A stretch of DNA of 64,000 nucleotides, from NCBI GenBank assembly GCA_016710235.1, contig JADJLG010000001.1:2841501-2905500 (forward strand), given 5' to 3'. Position 1 is the stretch's first letter, and each line of letters opens with the position of its first letter. The notes below the pieces were generated by a model. That model was given only the letters and a program-made list of their open reading frames with translations. It searched no databases and was not told the DNA's origin. Shown one piece after another: positions 16,667 through 27,000 of the stretch. The translations under genes and the position numbers were made by a program. Source of the DNA: Saprospiraceae bacterium. GTDB taxonomy: Bacteria; Bacteroidota; Bacteroidia; Chitinophagales; Saprospiraceae.

Positions 16667-18337
16667 ATGAATTCCGATATTGAAATTGCCCAGTCAATTA
16701 AACTCCAAAACATCTCAAAAGTTGCCCAGAACCTGGGGATTCCTGAAGAGGATCTGCAGTACTATGGAAAATATAAGGCCAAATTGCCACTTCATTTGAT
16801 CGATGAAGAAAAACTAAAAAAGTGCAAACTGATTTTGGTCTCCGCTATTTCTCCCACTCCAGCAGGCGAAGGAAAAACGACAACTAGCATCGGACTTTCT
16901 GAGGGTTTAAACAAAATTGGTAAAAAAAGCACCGTGGTTCTTAGAGAGCCTTCGCTTGGTCCGGTATTTGGTATCAAAGGCGGGGCAACAGGTGGTGGAT
17001 GGAGTCAGGTCCTACCCATGGAAGACATAAACCTACATTTTACAGGTGATTTTGCCGCAGTTGAAAAAGCGCATAATCTCTTGTCCGCCCTTATTGACAA
17101 TAATCTTCAGAATAAAAAGTATAGCCTCAACCTGGATGCCAGAACCATAGCTTGGAAAAGAGTGATGGATATGAATGATCGTTCATTGAGAAAGATCACG
17201 ATTGGTCTCGGCGGTACAGGTAACGGAATCCCACGAGAGACAGGATTTGACATCACTGCAGCCTCAGAAGTTATGGCAATACTTTGTCTTTCAAAGAATA
17301 TGGAAGACTTAAAACGTAGATTGGGAAATATTTTTATCGGTTTGACTATGGATAAACAGCCGATTTTTGCCCGTGATCTGAAAGCTCCGGGTGCGATGGC
17401 TACCCTTCTCAAAGATGCCATAAAACCAAATTTGGTGCAGACTATTGAAGGCAATCCGGCGATTATTCATGGTGGTCCATTTGCCAACATCGCTCAAGGT
17501 ACAAATACCATCTTAGCCACAAAAATGGGAATGTCCCTGTCTGATTATGTTGTAACAGAAGCAGGATTTGGCTTTGATCTCGGTGCTGAAAAGTTCCTGG
17601 ATATTAAATGTCGCACAGCAGGACTCAATCCCAATGCTGTGGTCATCGTAGCTACCATAAGAGCTCTGAAATATCATGGAGGTGCTTCACTTAAAGCTTT
17701 GGGAGATCCAAACCCCAAAGCAGTTGCCAAAGGATGTGACAACCTGGAGAAACACCTTGAAAATGCAGCTTATTTTGGAATTCCGGCTGTGGTAGCCATC
17801 AACCGTTTCGTCAAAGATACTGACGAAGAATTGCAGATCGTGAAAGAGAAATGTGAATCCTTAGGTGTCACAGCTATATTCTCCGAAGTTTGGGCAAAGG
17901 GTGGCGAGGGAGCTATAGAATTGGCTCATAAAGTTGCATCTCTTGCAGATAATTTTTCTTCAGCATTTAATCCTGTTTATGAATGGAGTGAGCCTGTAGA
18001 AAAGAAAATACAAGCAATAGCTACAAAAATATATGGAGCTGCTCGAGTTGAATATTCAGCAGAAGCCAAATCCGCGCTAAAAAGAATTCAAAATTTAGGT
18101 TTGGAGGGATTGCCCGTATGTATTGCAAAAACTCAAAAAAGTTTGTCTGACAATGCTGATTTAATCGGTAGGCCTCGAGACTTTACCTTGACAGTAAGGG
18201 AAATTGAAATAGCTGCAGGGGCGGGCTTTATCGTGCCAATTACAGGGGAGATGATGCGTATGCCAGGTTTGCCCGATGTTCCGTCTGCTGAAGCGATTGA
18301 TATCGATGATGATGGAAATATCAGCGGCTTATTCTAA
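16667..18337 (+). CDS. fhs: Formate-tetrahydrofolate ligase
   Basis: ATP-dependent synthesis of 10-formyltetrahydrofolate from formate and THF, feeding one-carbon metabolism. Its length of 556 residues is standard. The P-loop region reads TPAGEGKTTTSIGLSEGL (about residues 65-82). Further family blocks are REPSLGPVFGIKGGATGGG, DFAAVEKAHNLLSALIDN and VTEAGFGFDLGAEKFLDIKC. The C-terminal PITGEMMRMPGLPDVPSAE is also typical. It is divergent from the lipoprotein gene with 16 bp between starts, so its promoter must overlap that gene or the palindrome at 16644. Confidence 0.97.
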   Translation: MNSDIEIAQSIKLQNISKVAQNLGIPEEDLQYYGKYKAKLPLHLIDEEKLKKCKLILVSAISPTPAGEGKTTTSIGLSEGLNKIGKKSTVVLREPSLGPVFGIKGGATGGGWSQVLPMEDINLHFTGDFAAVEKAHNLLSALIDNNLQNKKYSLNLDARTIAWKRVMDMNDRSLRKITIGLGGTGNGIPRETGFDITAASEVMAILCLSKNMEDLKRRLGNIFIGLTMDKQPIFARDLKAPGAMATLLKDAIKPNLVQTIEGNPAIIHGGPFANIAQGTNTILATKMGMSLSDYVVTEAGFGFDLGAEKFLDIKCRTAGLNPNAVVIVATIRALKYHGGASLKALGDPNPKAVAKGCDNLEKHLENAAYFGIPAVVAINRFVKDTDEELQIVKEKCESLGVTAIFSEVWAKGGEGAIELAHKVASLADNFSSAFNPVYEWSEPVEKKIQAIATKIYGAARVEYSAEAKSALKRIQNLGLEGLPVCIAKTQKSLSDNADLIGRPRDFTLTVREIEIAAGAGFIVPITGEMMRMPGLPDVPSAEAIDIDDDGNISGLF

Positions 18338-18413
18338 GTTAATGAATTTTCAAAAATTGAAATTCAAAAGATGTTTTTCAAACTCAACAAAGGATTTTAA
18401 TAAATAGAGCCAT

Positions 18414-19826
18414 ATGTTTTGGATGGATTTACCTATCAGCGGAACGATATTGATCATCTGTCTGGTATGCATTTTGACGGTATGTATTTTCGAATTTGTC
18501 AACGGATTTCACGATACTGCTAATGCTGTAGCCACTGTGATTTACACAAAATCACTTAAACCCATACATGCCGTGATCTGGTCAGGCTTCATGAATTTTC
18601 TTGGAGTCATGACCAGTAGTTATATTTTCGGGATGGCTGTTGCAGGTAAGATAGCCTCGCTCCTTCCTCTGGAAACTGTTTTGACAAACAATGTGAACGA
18701 AGCAGTAGCTATGGTATTTGCTGCAATCATTGCTGCAATTTTTTGGAATTTGTTTACCTGGTATTTCGGCATTCCATGTAGCAGCTCACATACCTTGATA
18801 GGTTCACTTCTTGGTGTGGGTCTGGCCTTTTCATTCCTTCCAGGGCAAACTGCCAAAGCTGGTGTAAATTGGACTGAAGCTATAAAAATTGGAAATGCTC
18901 TATTGTTTTCTCCGTTGTTTGGTTTCTCTGCAGCAATTGCATTGATGTTCCTCTTGAAAAAATCAATAAAAGATAAAGCTATTTTCAAGGAACCGGATCC
19001 TGAAAGTCGCCCACCTTTATGGATAAGGGCCATTCTTATCATGACTTGTACATTGGTTAGTTTTTTTCATGGATCAAATGATGGTCAGAAAGGAGTTGGG
19101 ATGATGTTGATTGTACTCCTTGCATTTATGCCTACGCAATACGCGTTGTCACCCCATTTTGATTTAGGTAAAATGACGACTCAAATTAAAAAAATGGAAG
19201 ATGCGCTGATTTATGAATCAACTATCAACTACGAATTAGAAAGAACGCTTTGTGCAAAAGCTGAAAGACTTAATGATTTCTACAATTACCTTGACGCTCT
19301 GGATTTGAAAAACAATAAAGCCGTCATGAACGCTAGAAAGCAAATGACAATACTCTCAAAAGAGATGAAGATCGTATTGAATGAGCCTAACCTTTTGTCT
19401 ATGGATTCCAGCAGAAAGATACTTAAAACGGGGGTTGAGCTGATCAACGATTATACTCATCACACTCCTTGGTGGATCATCGTTTTGATTTCAATTTCTC
19501 TTGGGATTGGAACCATGATTGGCTGGAAAAGAATTGTTGTGACTATTGGTGAGAAAATCGGTAAAAGGCATATGACTTATGCCGAAGGTGCATCTGCCGA
19601 ACTCATCGCTTCAAGCACAATAGGTTTGGCTTCCGGTTTCGGGTTACCCGTTTCCACAACACATGTATTGTCATCAGGTGTGGCAGGTGCAATGGTAGCA
19701 TCCAAAGGAATCAAAAATCTTCAGGCTGGGACTATCAAAAACATAGCTCTCGCATGGATATTGACATTACCTGTGACGATGGTTTTATCAGCTGTTTTGT
19801 TTTTGATTTTCAGGATGTTTATCTGA
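18414..19826 (+). CDS. pit: PiT-family inorganic phosphate transporter
   Basis: Inner-membrane phosphate:cation symporter of 470 residues. The two inverted PiT signatures are present: FVNGFHDTANAVATVIYTKS near the N-terminus and GLASGFGLPVSTTHVLSSG near the C-terminus, with FFHGSNDGQKGVGMM between them. Around ten membrane helices are split by a cytoplasmic loop of about 120 charged residues (about 255-345). It lies 76 bp after fhs and ends at a strong terminator. No PhoU-like gene is adjacent. Confidence 0.93.
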   Translation: MFWMDLPISGTILIICLVCILTVCIFEFVNGFHDTANAVATVIYTKSLKPIHAVIWSGFMNFLGVMTSSYIFGMAVAGKIASLLPLETVLTNNVNEAVAMVFAAIIAAIFWNLFTWYFGIPCSSSHTLIGSLLGVGLAFSFLPGQTAKAGVNWTEAIKIGNALLFSPLFGFSAAIALMFLLKKSIKDKAIFKEPDPESRPPLWIRAILIMTCTLVSFFHGSNDGQKGVGMMLIVLLAFMPTQYALSPHFDLGKMTTQIKKMEDALIYESTINYELERTLCAKAERLNDFYNYLDALDLKNNKAVMNARKQMTILSKEMKIVLNEPNLLSMDSSRKILKTGVELINDYTHHTPWWIIVLISISLGIGTMIGWKRIVVTIGEKIGKRHMTYAEGASAELIASSTIGLASGFGLPVSTTHVLSSGVAGAMVASKGIKNLQAGTIKNIALAWILTLPVTMVLSAVLFLIFRMFI

Positions 19827-19828
19827 TA

Positions 19829-19856
19829 GGAAGCAAATCGCTTCTTCCTTTTTTTT
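19829..19856 (+). terminator. Rho-independent terminator of the phosphate transporter gene
   Basis: GAAGC-AAATC-GCTTC stem-loop followed by TTCC and a run of eight T, directly after the stop codon. It separates this gene from the convergent tmRNA. Confidence 0.7.
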
Positions 19857-19866
19857 AATAAAAAAG

Positions 19867-20230
19867 TGGAGCTGGCGGGTTTCGAACCCGCGTCCAGAGA
19901 AAGTGTCAACAAACTTTCTACATGTTTAGTCACTCTTTTGAATTGTCAGGAGATCATGAGATAGAATGACGACCTAAGTTCCCCTTATTCTCTAAATCTC
20001 GCCCACGCACCGAGACTTTGCACAGACCAACCTGAGGTTTTATGATTTGCGGCGACCCTTATCAGGTATCAGAGTGGCGGCAAAAAGGCTTTTTAATCTA
20101 TTAGATTAAGCAGCCAAGGCAAAAGAAGTATTGCCATTTGTAATTCGATAAGCGTTTTTAACGTAGCATCCTATCATCCTACGACATGCTTACTTGCAGA
20201 CTGCATTTCCTGTCGATTCCATACAGCCCC
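19867..20230 (-). ncRNA. ssrA: tmRNA, ribosome rescue
   Basis: Both tRNA-like ends are present on the minus strand. The 5' end starts GGGGCTGTATGGAATCGACA. The 3' end carries the T-arm GCGGGTTCGAAACCCGC and the acceptor CAGCTCC plus discriminator A. The seven acceptor pairs can form, with one G-U. Genomic CCA is absent (CTT follows), so CCA must be added enzymatically. The total is about 364 nt. The tag reading frame ends at TAA (20106-20108). Reading back gives GNTSFALAA at 20109-20135, which aligns with Bacteroidetes tags of the GExNYALAA type, so GGC is the likely resume codon. Confidence 0.95.
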
Positions 20231-20296
20231 ATACTTCAATGAACATTTCTTTAATTGTATGCAGAACGTAAATTTGGAAAGTACAGTTCCCTACAA

Positions 20297-21247
20297 CTAA
20301 AAAAAACTTTTGAGATTTAATTCGATCCTATTGAGGATGTCTAACTCGCCATATTTCTGAAAAATTTTACCGGTTAGTTTTTCGTATAGCTCTATATAAC
20401 GTGCGGAGACCTGCGAGACAAAATCTTCAGGCATTGCCGGCATTTGCTGTCCAATCTGACCTGCAAAGCCATTTTCCATTAACCATTCTCTGACAAATTC
20501 TTTGGATAATTGTGTTTGAGCTTGCCCGGAATCCAAACTTTCCGCATAGCCCTCTGCCAGATAATATCTGGAACTATCCGGTGTATGAATTTCATCCATA
20601 AGTGTCAATTCACCATTATACAGTCCAAATTCATATTTTGTATCTACAAGAATGAGCTTTTTATCCAAAGCCATATCTTTACCTCTCTGGCTGATTGCAA
20701 ATGCTTTTTGATATATATTATCTAAAAGTGCAGGTGTAACTATCTTATTCCTGAGAATTTCTGAATAACTCATGTCTTCGTCATGTCCGGCAGCTGCTTT
20801 GCTGGTAGGTGTAATAATAGGCTGTGGGAAGGCTTCACCTTCACGCATACCATCCGGCATCTTTACACCACAAAGCTCTCTCACGCCACTTTTATACACT
20901 CTCCATGCGTGACCAGCTAGGCAATGTCGCACTACGACTTCTATTGGAATTGGATTGCACCTCTTGCCAACACTGACATTTGGATCTGGTACAGACTCGA
21001 GCCAAACCGGACAAATATCCTTCACATGTTCCAGAAAATAGGCTGCAATCAAATTTAGCACTTGACCTTTATAAGGAATGGGGCTCGGCAGAATATGATC
21101 GAAAGCTGAAATACGATCGCTGGCAATAATAATCAGTTTATCCTGAAGAAAATACACATCTCTGACTTTTCCATGATATACAGACTCTTGCTGTTTAAAA
21201 TGGAAATCAGTCTTCGTGAGTGAAGTCAGCATTCCTGTACTCTTCAT
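20297..21247 (-). CDS. purC: Phosphoribosylaminoimidazole-succinocarboxamide synthase (SAICAR synthetase)
   Basis: ATP-dependent ligation of aspartate to CAIR in purine biosynthesis. At 316 residues it is the longer, ADE1-like form common in Bacteroidota. Motifs include HGKVRDVYFLQDKLIIIASD, RISAFDHILPSPIPYKG, CNPIPIEVVVRHCLAGHAW and ILVDTKYEFGLYNGELTLMD. It lies 14 bp downstream of an uncharacterised gene on the same strand and ends 66 bp from the tmRNA 5' end. Confidence 0.96.
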   Translation of the reverse strand: MKSTGMLTSLTKTDFHFKQQESVYHGKVRDVYFLQDKLIIIASDRISAFDHILPSPIPYKGQVLNLIAAYFLEHVKDICPVWLESVPDPNVSVGKRCNPIPIEVVVRHCLAGHAWRVYKSGVRELCGVKMPDGMREGEAFPQPIITPTSKAAAGHDEDMSYSEILRNKIVTPALLDNIYQKAFAISQRGKDMALDKKLILVDTKYEFGLYNGELTLMDEIHTPDSSRYYLAEGYAESLDSGQAQTQLSKEFVREWLMENGFAGQIGQQMPAMPEDFVSQVSARYIELYEKLTGKIFQKYGELDILNRIELNLKSFF

Positions 21248-21261
21248 TAAACACCTTACTA

Positions 21262-21687
21262 CTAAATATTGATCAGCAAATTGCGGTCACAGATGATATC
21301 TTTGATCTCTTTAAGCACCGCGTACTCATTTGGCATGAGCTTTTTTACCAGTTTTTTAACTGCTACATATGCACCTTGGTCCAGTTCAGGTACCAAAGTA
21401 CTTATTTTGTCTTTCACATAATACACATCATTTTTGATTAAACTCCTGATGCGTGGAATATCATGCCAGTCAGCTTCTATGGCAATGGTTCGAATCTCAG
21501 AACCATCATCCTGGATGGTATTCACTTCAATTAAGCCGGGGAGTTGCTCTATCTGATCTGCCTGAATAGGAATTCCCTGATAGAGCATCCAATTTTCATG
21601 AGGCGGTGTAGCTTTTGGAATCAACACTTCCACTCCTTTTTCGTGGATTCTGTATACAATTAGCCTGATTTTATTTCTGACAGTCAT
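21262..21687 (-). CDS. Hypothetical protein with Nudix-like N-terminal strand, no Nudix box
   Basis: A 141-residue soluble protein. The opening VRNKIRLIVYRIHEKGVEVL and the later ENWMLYQG resemble the first strands of Nudix hydrolases. The catalytic GX5EX7REUXEEXGU box is absent: the corresponding stretch reads PGLIEVNTIQDDGSEIRTIA. It could be a non-catalytic Nudix-fold relative or something unrelated. It sits 14 bp upstream of purC and about 60 bp downstream of the sigma factor start side, and is probably co-transcribed with purC. Confidence 0.7.
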   Translation of the reverse strand: MTVRNKIRLIVYRIHEKGVEVLIPKATPPHENWMLYQGIPIQADQIEQLPGLIEVNTIQDDGSEIRTIAIEADWHDIPRIRSLIKNDVYYVKDKISTLVPELDQGAYVAVKKLVKKLMPNEYAVLKEIKDIICDRNLLINI

Positions 21688-21749
21688 GGGTGCTAAGTTA
21701 CATAAATATTACAATCCTGCGATCGATATATCTAGAAAATCATCATTTA

Positions 21750-22616
21750 TTAGGATTCCAATGGAAATACATTATTCTTACTGAAGTTCCGTCTTAAGCG
21801 CCTGAAGGCCTGTTCGCGAATCTGTCTCACAAATTCATAAGACAATCCAAATTCCCGAGCAACTTCTTCTATAGTCATAGGTTCAGATTTTTCGAGTCCA
21901 TACAATTTGGTCAGAATTTCCCTTTCCCTTGCATTGAGTGATCTCATGGCATACTTCAGTTCTTTCTGCATCGATTCACTTAATAAATTCATATCAGGAC
22001 TGGAACTCGCAGAATCTTTGAGCAGATCCATCAGCACTCCACTACTCTCTTCATCACCCATCGGTGCATCCAGTGAAACGGTCCTAGAACCTATCTCTCC
22101 TAGAAAGGCTATATCCTCTTCTGAGACATGGAGTAATTCAGCCAATTCTTCCAATGAAGGCTCTCTTTCATTCTTTTGGATAAAATCCTGATATTCTTCA
22201 TTGATTTTATTGTTAAGATGATATTTGTTGTATGGTAAGCGAATCATACGAGAATTCTCGATGATAGCCTGGAGTATTGATTGTCTGATCCACCACACTG
22301 CATAGGTGATAAATTTGAAACCTTTGGTTTCGTCAAAGCGATTTGCAGCTTTGAGTAAACCAACGTTTCCTTCATTGATCAGATCATTGAGAGTCAGTCC
22401 ATTGTTCTGGTATTGTTTTGCGACTGACACTACAAAACGCAAATTGGATCTTACCATTTTATCTAGTGCAGCCTTGTCACCTTGCCGGATAAGCTTAGCC
22501 AGTACAACTTCTTCATCCGCAGTCAGTGTATCTATTCTGGAAATGTCAGACAGATACTTTTCGAGAACATCACTTTCTCGAGTAGTTATCTTCTGAGTTA
22601 TTTTCAACTGCCTCAT
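21750..22616 (-). CDS. RpoD-like sigma-70 factor (primary or group 2)
   Basis: A 288-residue sigma factor without region 1.1, as in Bacteroidetes RpoD. Region 1.2 starts VLEKYLSDISRIDTLT. Region 2 reads NLRFVVSVAKQYQ, DLINEGNVGLLKAANRFD and FKFITYAVWWIRQSI. Region 3 is at about 130-190 and region 4 at about 225-275. The region 4.2 recognition helix is GLSYEFVRQIREQAF (258-272), where housekeeping factors have LTRERVRQIKEKA. Two arginines are replaced by Tyr260 and Phe262. The tail NNVFPLES also differs from the usual LLRSYL ending. It may therefore be a group 2 paralogue rather than the housekeeping factor. Confidence 0.9.
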   Translation of the reverse strand: MRQLKITQKITTRESDVLEKYLSDISRIDTLTADEEVVLAKLIRQGDKAALDKMVRSNLRFVVSVAKQYQNNGLTLNDLINEGNVGLLKAANRFDETKGFKFITYAVWWIRQSILQAIIENSRMIRLPYNKYHLNNKINEEYQDFIQKNEREPSLEELAELLHVSEEDIAFLGEIGSRTVSLDAPMGDEESSGVLMDLLKDSASSSPDMNLLSESMQKELKYAMRSLNAREREILTKLYGLEKSEPMTIEEVAREFGLSYEFVRQIREQAFRRLRRNFSKNNVFPLES

Positions 22617-22786
22617 AAATTGGGTTTAATTAATTATAATCAACATAATAAATAGTATGCCGTTAATCAATTCAATACTATTTTTTTGATAAAAGTTTCC
22701 TCGAACGTCCAACACGTTCTATTTTATTATAAACTTAACATTTCAAAAGCTTCTATAATAAAATTCGGGATGCGTTTAAAATCCGA

Positions 22787-23938
22787 TCATTCTTCTTTGT
22801 TTTTGAGCGCCATTAGAAGTCCATAAGCTCCTTTTTGAACGATTTTATATTGATTTATTGAGTCATCTTTCCGTACTCCAACCCAAGACTCTGATTTCTG
22901 GCTGATTTGCACAGGTTGAAGTTTAAAATCTTGATCAGACAAGGCAACAAACACAAAATCTCCACCTTCGAAATTCAATATACATTCTTCCGGCAATGCA
23001 TCAGATAAAACAGATTTTACGGGAAGTTCTGCCTGGATATACATGCCGGGAATTATTTTTTGCTTACCTGAGATTATACTTGCATATACTTCAAGATACG
23101 ATTCTGTATTGACTTGAGGCACTACTGATTCTATTTTGCATTGATATGACTGGTCTTTAGAAATATTGGAGTATCCGATGAATTCTGTCCCTTTTTGAAT
23201 ATCATTGATGTCACGTTCAAATATTTTAAGAACCAGTTTCAAATCATCCAAGCTTTGGATCTCAAGTAATTTTTGATCTGGGTTGACTCTGGATCCTGAA
23301 TTTACCAAAATTTGTGTGATGGTACCTGCGACTTTTGATCTTACTTCAATGCTGGATTGAATTCCATGATCTTCAATTTGCTGTGGAACTAAACCCAACA
23401 TCCGAACTCGCAGTGTAAGGCTTTCCAGAATTATGGATATTTCTTTCCAATCACTTTCGGCATTTTGCAGATTTTTGATACTCGTTGCTTGAGCTGAAGA
23501 CATTTCCTTCTGTCGTTCATATTCCGATTTTTTGAGAATAAATGAATTTTTTGCTCGCAGGAAGTCTTCTTGCAGTTGTATCAATGATGGATCGGTTAAA
23601 ACCATTAGCAATTGATTTTTTTTAACATTCATTCCAGGAATCACTTTGATACTTTGAATAGTAGAAGTAATAGGTGCATGGACACTCAAAATATTTTGTG
23701 GAAGTGCTAGAATTTTACCGTTTAATTTAATTTTAGAATTAATCTGTCTATTACTTAAAGTTGTGGTAGTCAATTGTAGATTTGACAGTTGTTGCAAATT
23801 TAGGCTTATTCTATCTGCGCTTTTCTCTTCAGCCTGCATATTTTGGCTTGATCCTTCGGGAGAACTTTTGCAGGAAGTAAATATTATATATAGTGTAAGG
23901 ATTATTGAAATATTTATTTTATTAATATATTTTATCAT
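22787..23938 (-). CDS. RND efflux periplasmic adaptor (CusB/CzcB type lipoprotein)
   Basis: A membrane fusion protein that would link the inner-membrane RND pump to an outer-membrane channel. It has 383 residues with a lipoprotein signal (LYIIFTSC lipobox near residue 23). A barrel/lipoyl half-motif follows (LSVHAPITSTIQSIKVIPGM, about 83-102), then a coiled-coil hairpin (about 110-170), the second lipoyl half (VRSKVAGTITQILVNSGSRV) and a beta-barrel domain. It lies 69 bp downstream of the pump gene in the order pump then adaptor. The hairpin is short, as in HME-type adaptors. The metal cannot be predicted from sequence. Confidence 0.88.
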   Translation of the reverse strand: MIKYINKINISIILTLYIIFTSCKSSPEGSSQNMQAEEKSADRISLNLQQLSNLQLTTTTLSNRQINSKIKLNGKILALPQNILSVHAPITSTIQSIKVIPGMNVKKNQLLMVLTDPSLIQLQEDFLRAKNSFILKKSEYERQKEMSSAQATSIKNLQNAESDWKEISIILESLTLRVRMLGLVPQQIEDHGIQSSIEVRSKVAGTITQILVNSGSRVNPDQKLLEIQSLDDLKLVLKIFERDINDIQKGTEFIGYSNISKDQSYQCKIESVVPQVNTESYLEVYASIISGKQKIIPGMYIQAELPVKSVLSDALPEECILNFEGGDFVFVALSDQDFKLQPVQISQKSESWVGVRKDDSINQYKIVQKGAYGLLMALKNKEE

Positions 23939-24007
23939 TTTATTAAATTGTTATTTTTCAAAAATATTATTTTAGGTATAAATTCAATTTATCAGAAATT
24001 AAAAAAT

Positions 24008-27000
24008 TCATTTTGAATTTTTTGAAGTAAACTTTTCAAACCAGAGGTACAATATTGGCAAAACTATTAAGGTTAAAAATGTTGCAATCATTAATCCACC
24101 GATAACCACAGTTGCAAGAGGTCTCTGCACTTCTGCGCCTGCACCATTGCTCAATGCCATGGGTAAGAATCCTAATGAAGCAACAAATGCTGTCATAAGC
24201 ACGGGCCTCAACCTCATTAAGGTTCCTTTGATTACTATCTCATGTGTGTTTTGCATCCCGGATTGATGGAGACGATTAAACTCCGAAATCAAGACAATAC
24301 CATTCAATACGGAGACTCCAAACAATGCAATAAAACCAATACCGGCACTTATGCTGAATGGCATTCCTCGAAAAGCCAAAAAATAAATACCACCCATTGC
24401 GGAAAGTGGAATAGCGGAGTATATCAACAATGCATGCTTAATACTATTAAATGCGAAATACAACAAGAAAAAAATCATCAACAATGCTGCTGGTACAGCT
24501 ATCATAAGTCGAGATTTTGCTTTCTCCAAACTTTCAAATGATCCTCCATAAGTGACGTAGTAACCAGGTGGAAACTGCAGATTGCTTTCCACTTTTTTCT
24601 GGAGATCTGACACAACGCTTTGTACATCCTTAGCCCTTATATTGAATCCTACTACTATCCTTCGTTTTGCATCTTCTCGTTGAATCTGATTTGGTCCCAA
24701 TTTTAATTCAACATTTGCAATATGAGAAAGCGGAATTTGAACTCCGCTTTTTGTTGCAATGAGCAAATTTTTGACATCTTGAATTTGCTCTCTGCTTGCA
24801 GAATCTAATCTAACTACTAAATCAAATCTCTTTTCATCTTCAAATACCAGCCCTGCACTTTGGCCTGCAAATGCCATATTCACCATACGATTAGCATCTG
24901 CGATATCAATTCCATAATGGGCAGTTTGGCTTCTGTCATACTGAATGATGATTTGAGGCAATCCATTGATTGGTTCTACGTATAGATTTTCTGTACCTTC
25001 CACAGTACTGACAATATTGCCCAGTTTCAATGCAAGATGAGCAAGGGAGTCTAAGTTTTCACCATAGATTTTGCATACCACATCTTGCCTTGCTCCTGTC
25101 ATCAATTCATTAAATCGCATTTGGACAGGATACTGAAAACCTGCTGTGATGCCAGGAATGGCATTCAGTTCAGCACCCATTTTTTCTGCCAATTGATCGA
25201 AAGTTTTTGCAGAAGTCCATTCCTTTTTATCCTTCAGGATGACCATCATATCACTTGCCTCAATAGGCATTGGGTCTGTAGGAACTTCACCACTTCCGAT
25301 CTTTGTTACAATCTTGATGACCTCTGGAAATTTGTCTTTTAATAATGATGCAGCTTTTTGTGTATACTCTATTGTTGTTTGGAGATTACTACCTGTTAGT
25401 ACCCTTGTATCTACTGCAAAATCTCCTTCTTCCAATTCTGGTATGAACTCACCTCCGAGTTTCAGCATTACAAAAATGGATCCTGCAAAACTGAATAATA
25501 CAAACGCTACTATCCATTTTGAATACCTTATTGCATATTCCAAACTCTGTCTATAAAGTTTGGATAGTTTCTCAAAAACAATATCTGAAAGATTCTTTTT
25601 TTGAGCGCCTTCTTGTTTCAAAATCAATGAACTCATCATTGGGATATAAGTTAACGACAATAAAAATGCACCTAAGAGTGCAAAAGAAACTGTTTGAGCC
25701 ATCGGTCTAAACATTTTACCTTCAACTCCTTGTAAAGTGAGAATTGGTAGATATACAATCAAAATGATGACTTGTCCAAACACTGCACTATTCATCATTT
25801 TTTTTGTGGTGTGTTCTATTGTCTTGTCTAAATCTTGATGGTGAACTACATGTACTGATTTTAGTGAAGAATTGATATGTAGTTGATGGAGTACTGCTTC
25901 TACGATTATCACAGCACCATCTACGATTAGACCAAAATCCAGAGCACCCAGACTCATCAAATTTCCGCTTACTCCAAAATAATTCATCATGCTAATAGCA
26001 AACAACATTGAAAGCGGAATCACAGAAGCCACCAATAGGCCGGCACGCAAATTTCCAAGAAAAACCACAAGTATAAATACTACGATCAATGCACCTTCCA
26101 TCAAATTTTTTTCTACTGTACTGATCGCATTATTGACCATTTTAGTTCGGTCCAAAAAAGGCTCTATTTCGACACCTTCAGGGAGTGTTTTTCTGATACT
26201 TTCAATTTTTTCCTTGATGTTTTTGATAACCTGGTTGCTGTTTGCTCCTTTGAGCATCATGACCACCGCACCTGAGACTTCACCACTTCCCTCCATACAC
26301 ATCGCGCCGTATCTGGTGGCTGTCCCCAACTCTACCTGTGCGATGTCTCTTATAAAATATGATTCACCTGTTTTCAATGAACGGACGACGATATTTTCTA
26401 TGTCAGATTTTGATGTGATGAGCCCCTCAGACCTGATGTACTGGATGGTGGGGCCTTTGTCAATATATGAGCCACCGGTATTGCCGTTATTCGACTCAAT
26501 AGCATTAAAAACATCTTCCAAGCTAAGAGATATGGAGTTGAGTTTATCGGGTGATATCGCAACATGGAATTGCTTGACCTTTCCACCAAATGAACTGACT
26601 TCTGCTACACCTTCGACACCAAGCAGTTGACGTCTTACGATCCAATCTTGAATTGTCCGAAGTTCAGTTGGGCCATATTTTGATTCATAAGACTTGGCAG
26701 CTTTCACAACATACTGATAAATTTCGCCCAAGCCTGTGCTTACAGGACCTAACTCAGGCGTCCCCATTCCAGGTGGAAGTATCCCCTGAATCTGTTGAAT
26801 TCTTTCCGCTACTTGCTGACGGGCCCAGTAGACATCTACTTCATCTTTGAAAACGATGGTCACCAAAGAAAGACCGAACCTGCTGAAACTTCTTATTTCC
26901 TTTATACCTGGAATATTAGAAGAAGATTGTTCTATAGGGTAAGTCAGCAACCTCTCTATGTCTATTGCACCATAAGATGGAGCTACAGTAATGATTTGAA

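Noticed and set aside
19857..19900. A tRNA gene suggested by GGTTTCGAACCCGC
   Set aside because: The T-arm and acceptor belong to the 3' part of tmRNA; no anticodon arm is present.
25989..26630. 213-codon ORF antisense to the RND pump
   Set aside because: Lies wholly inside a clear CusA-family gene on the other strand. Its composition is what a shadow frame of that gene would give.
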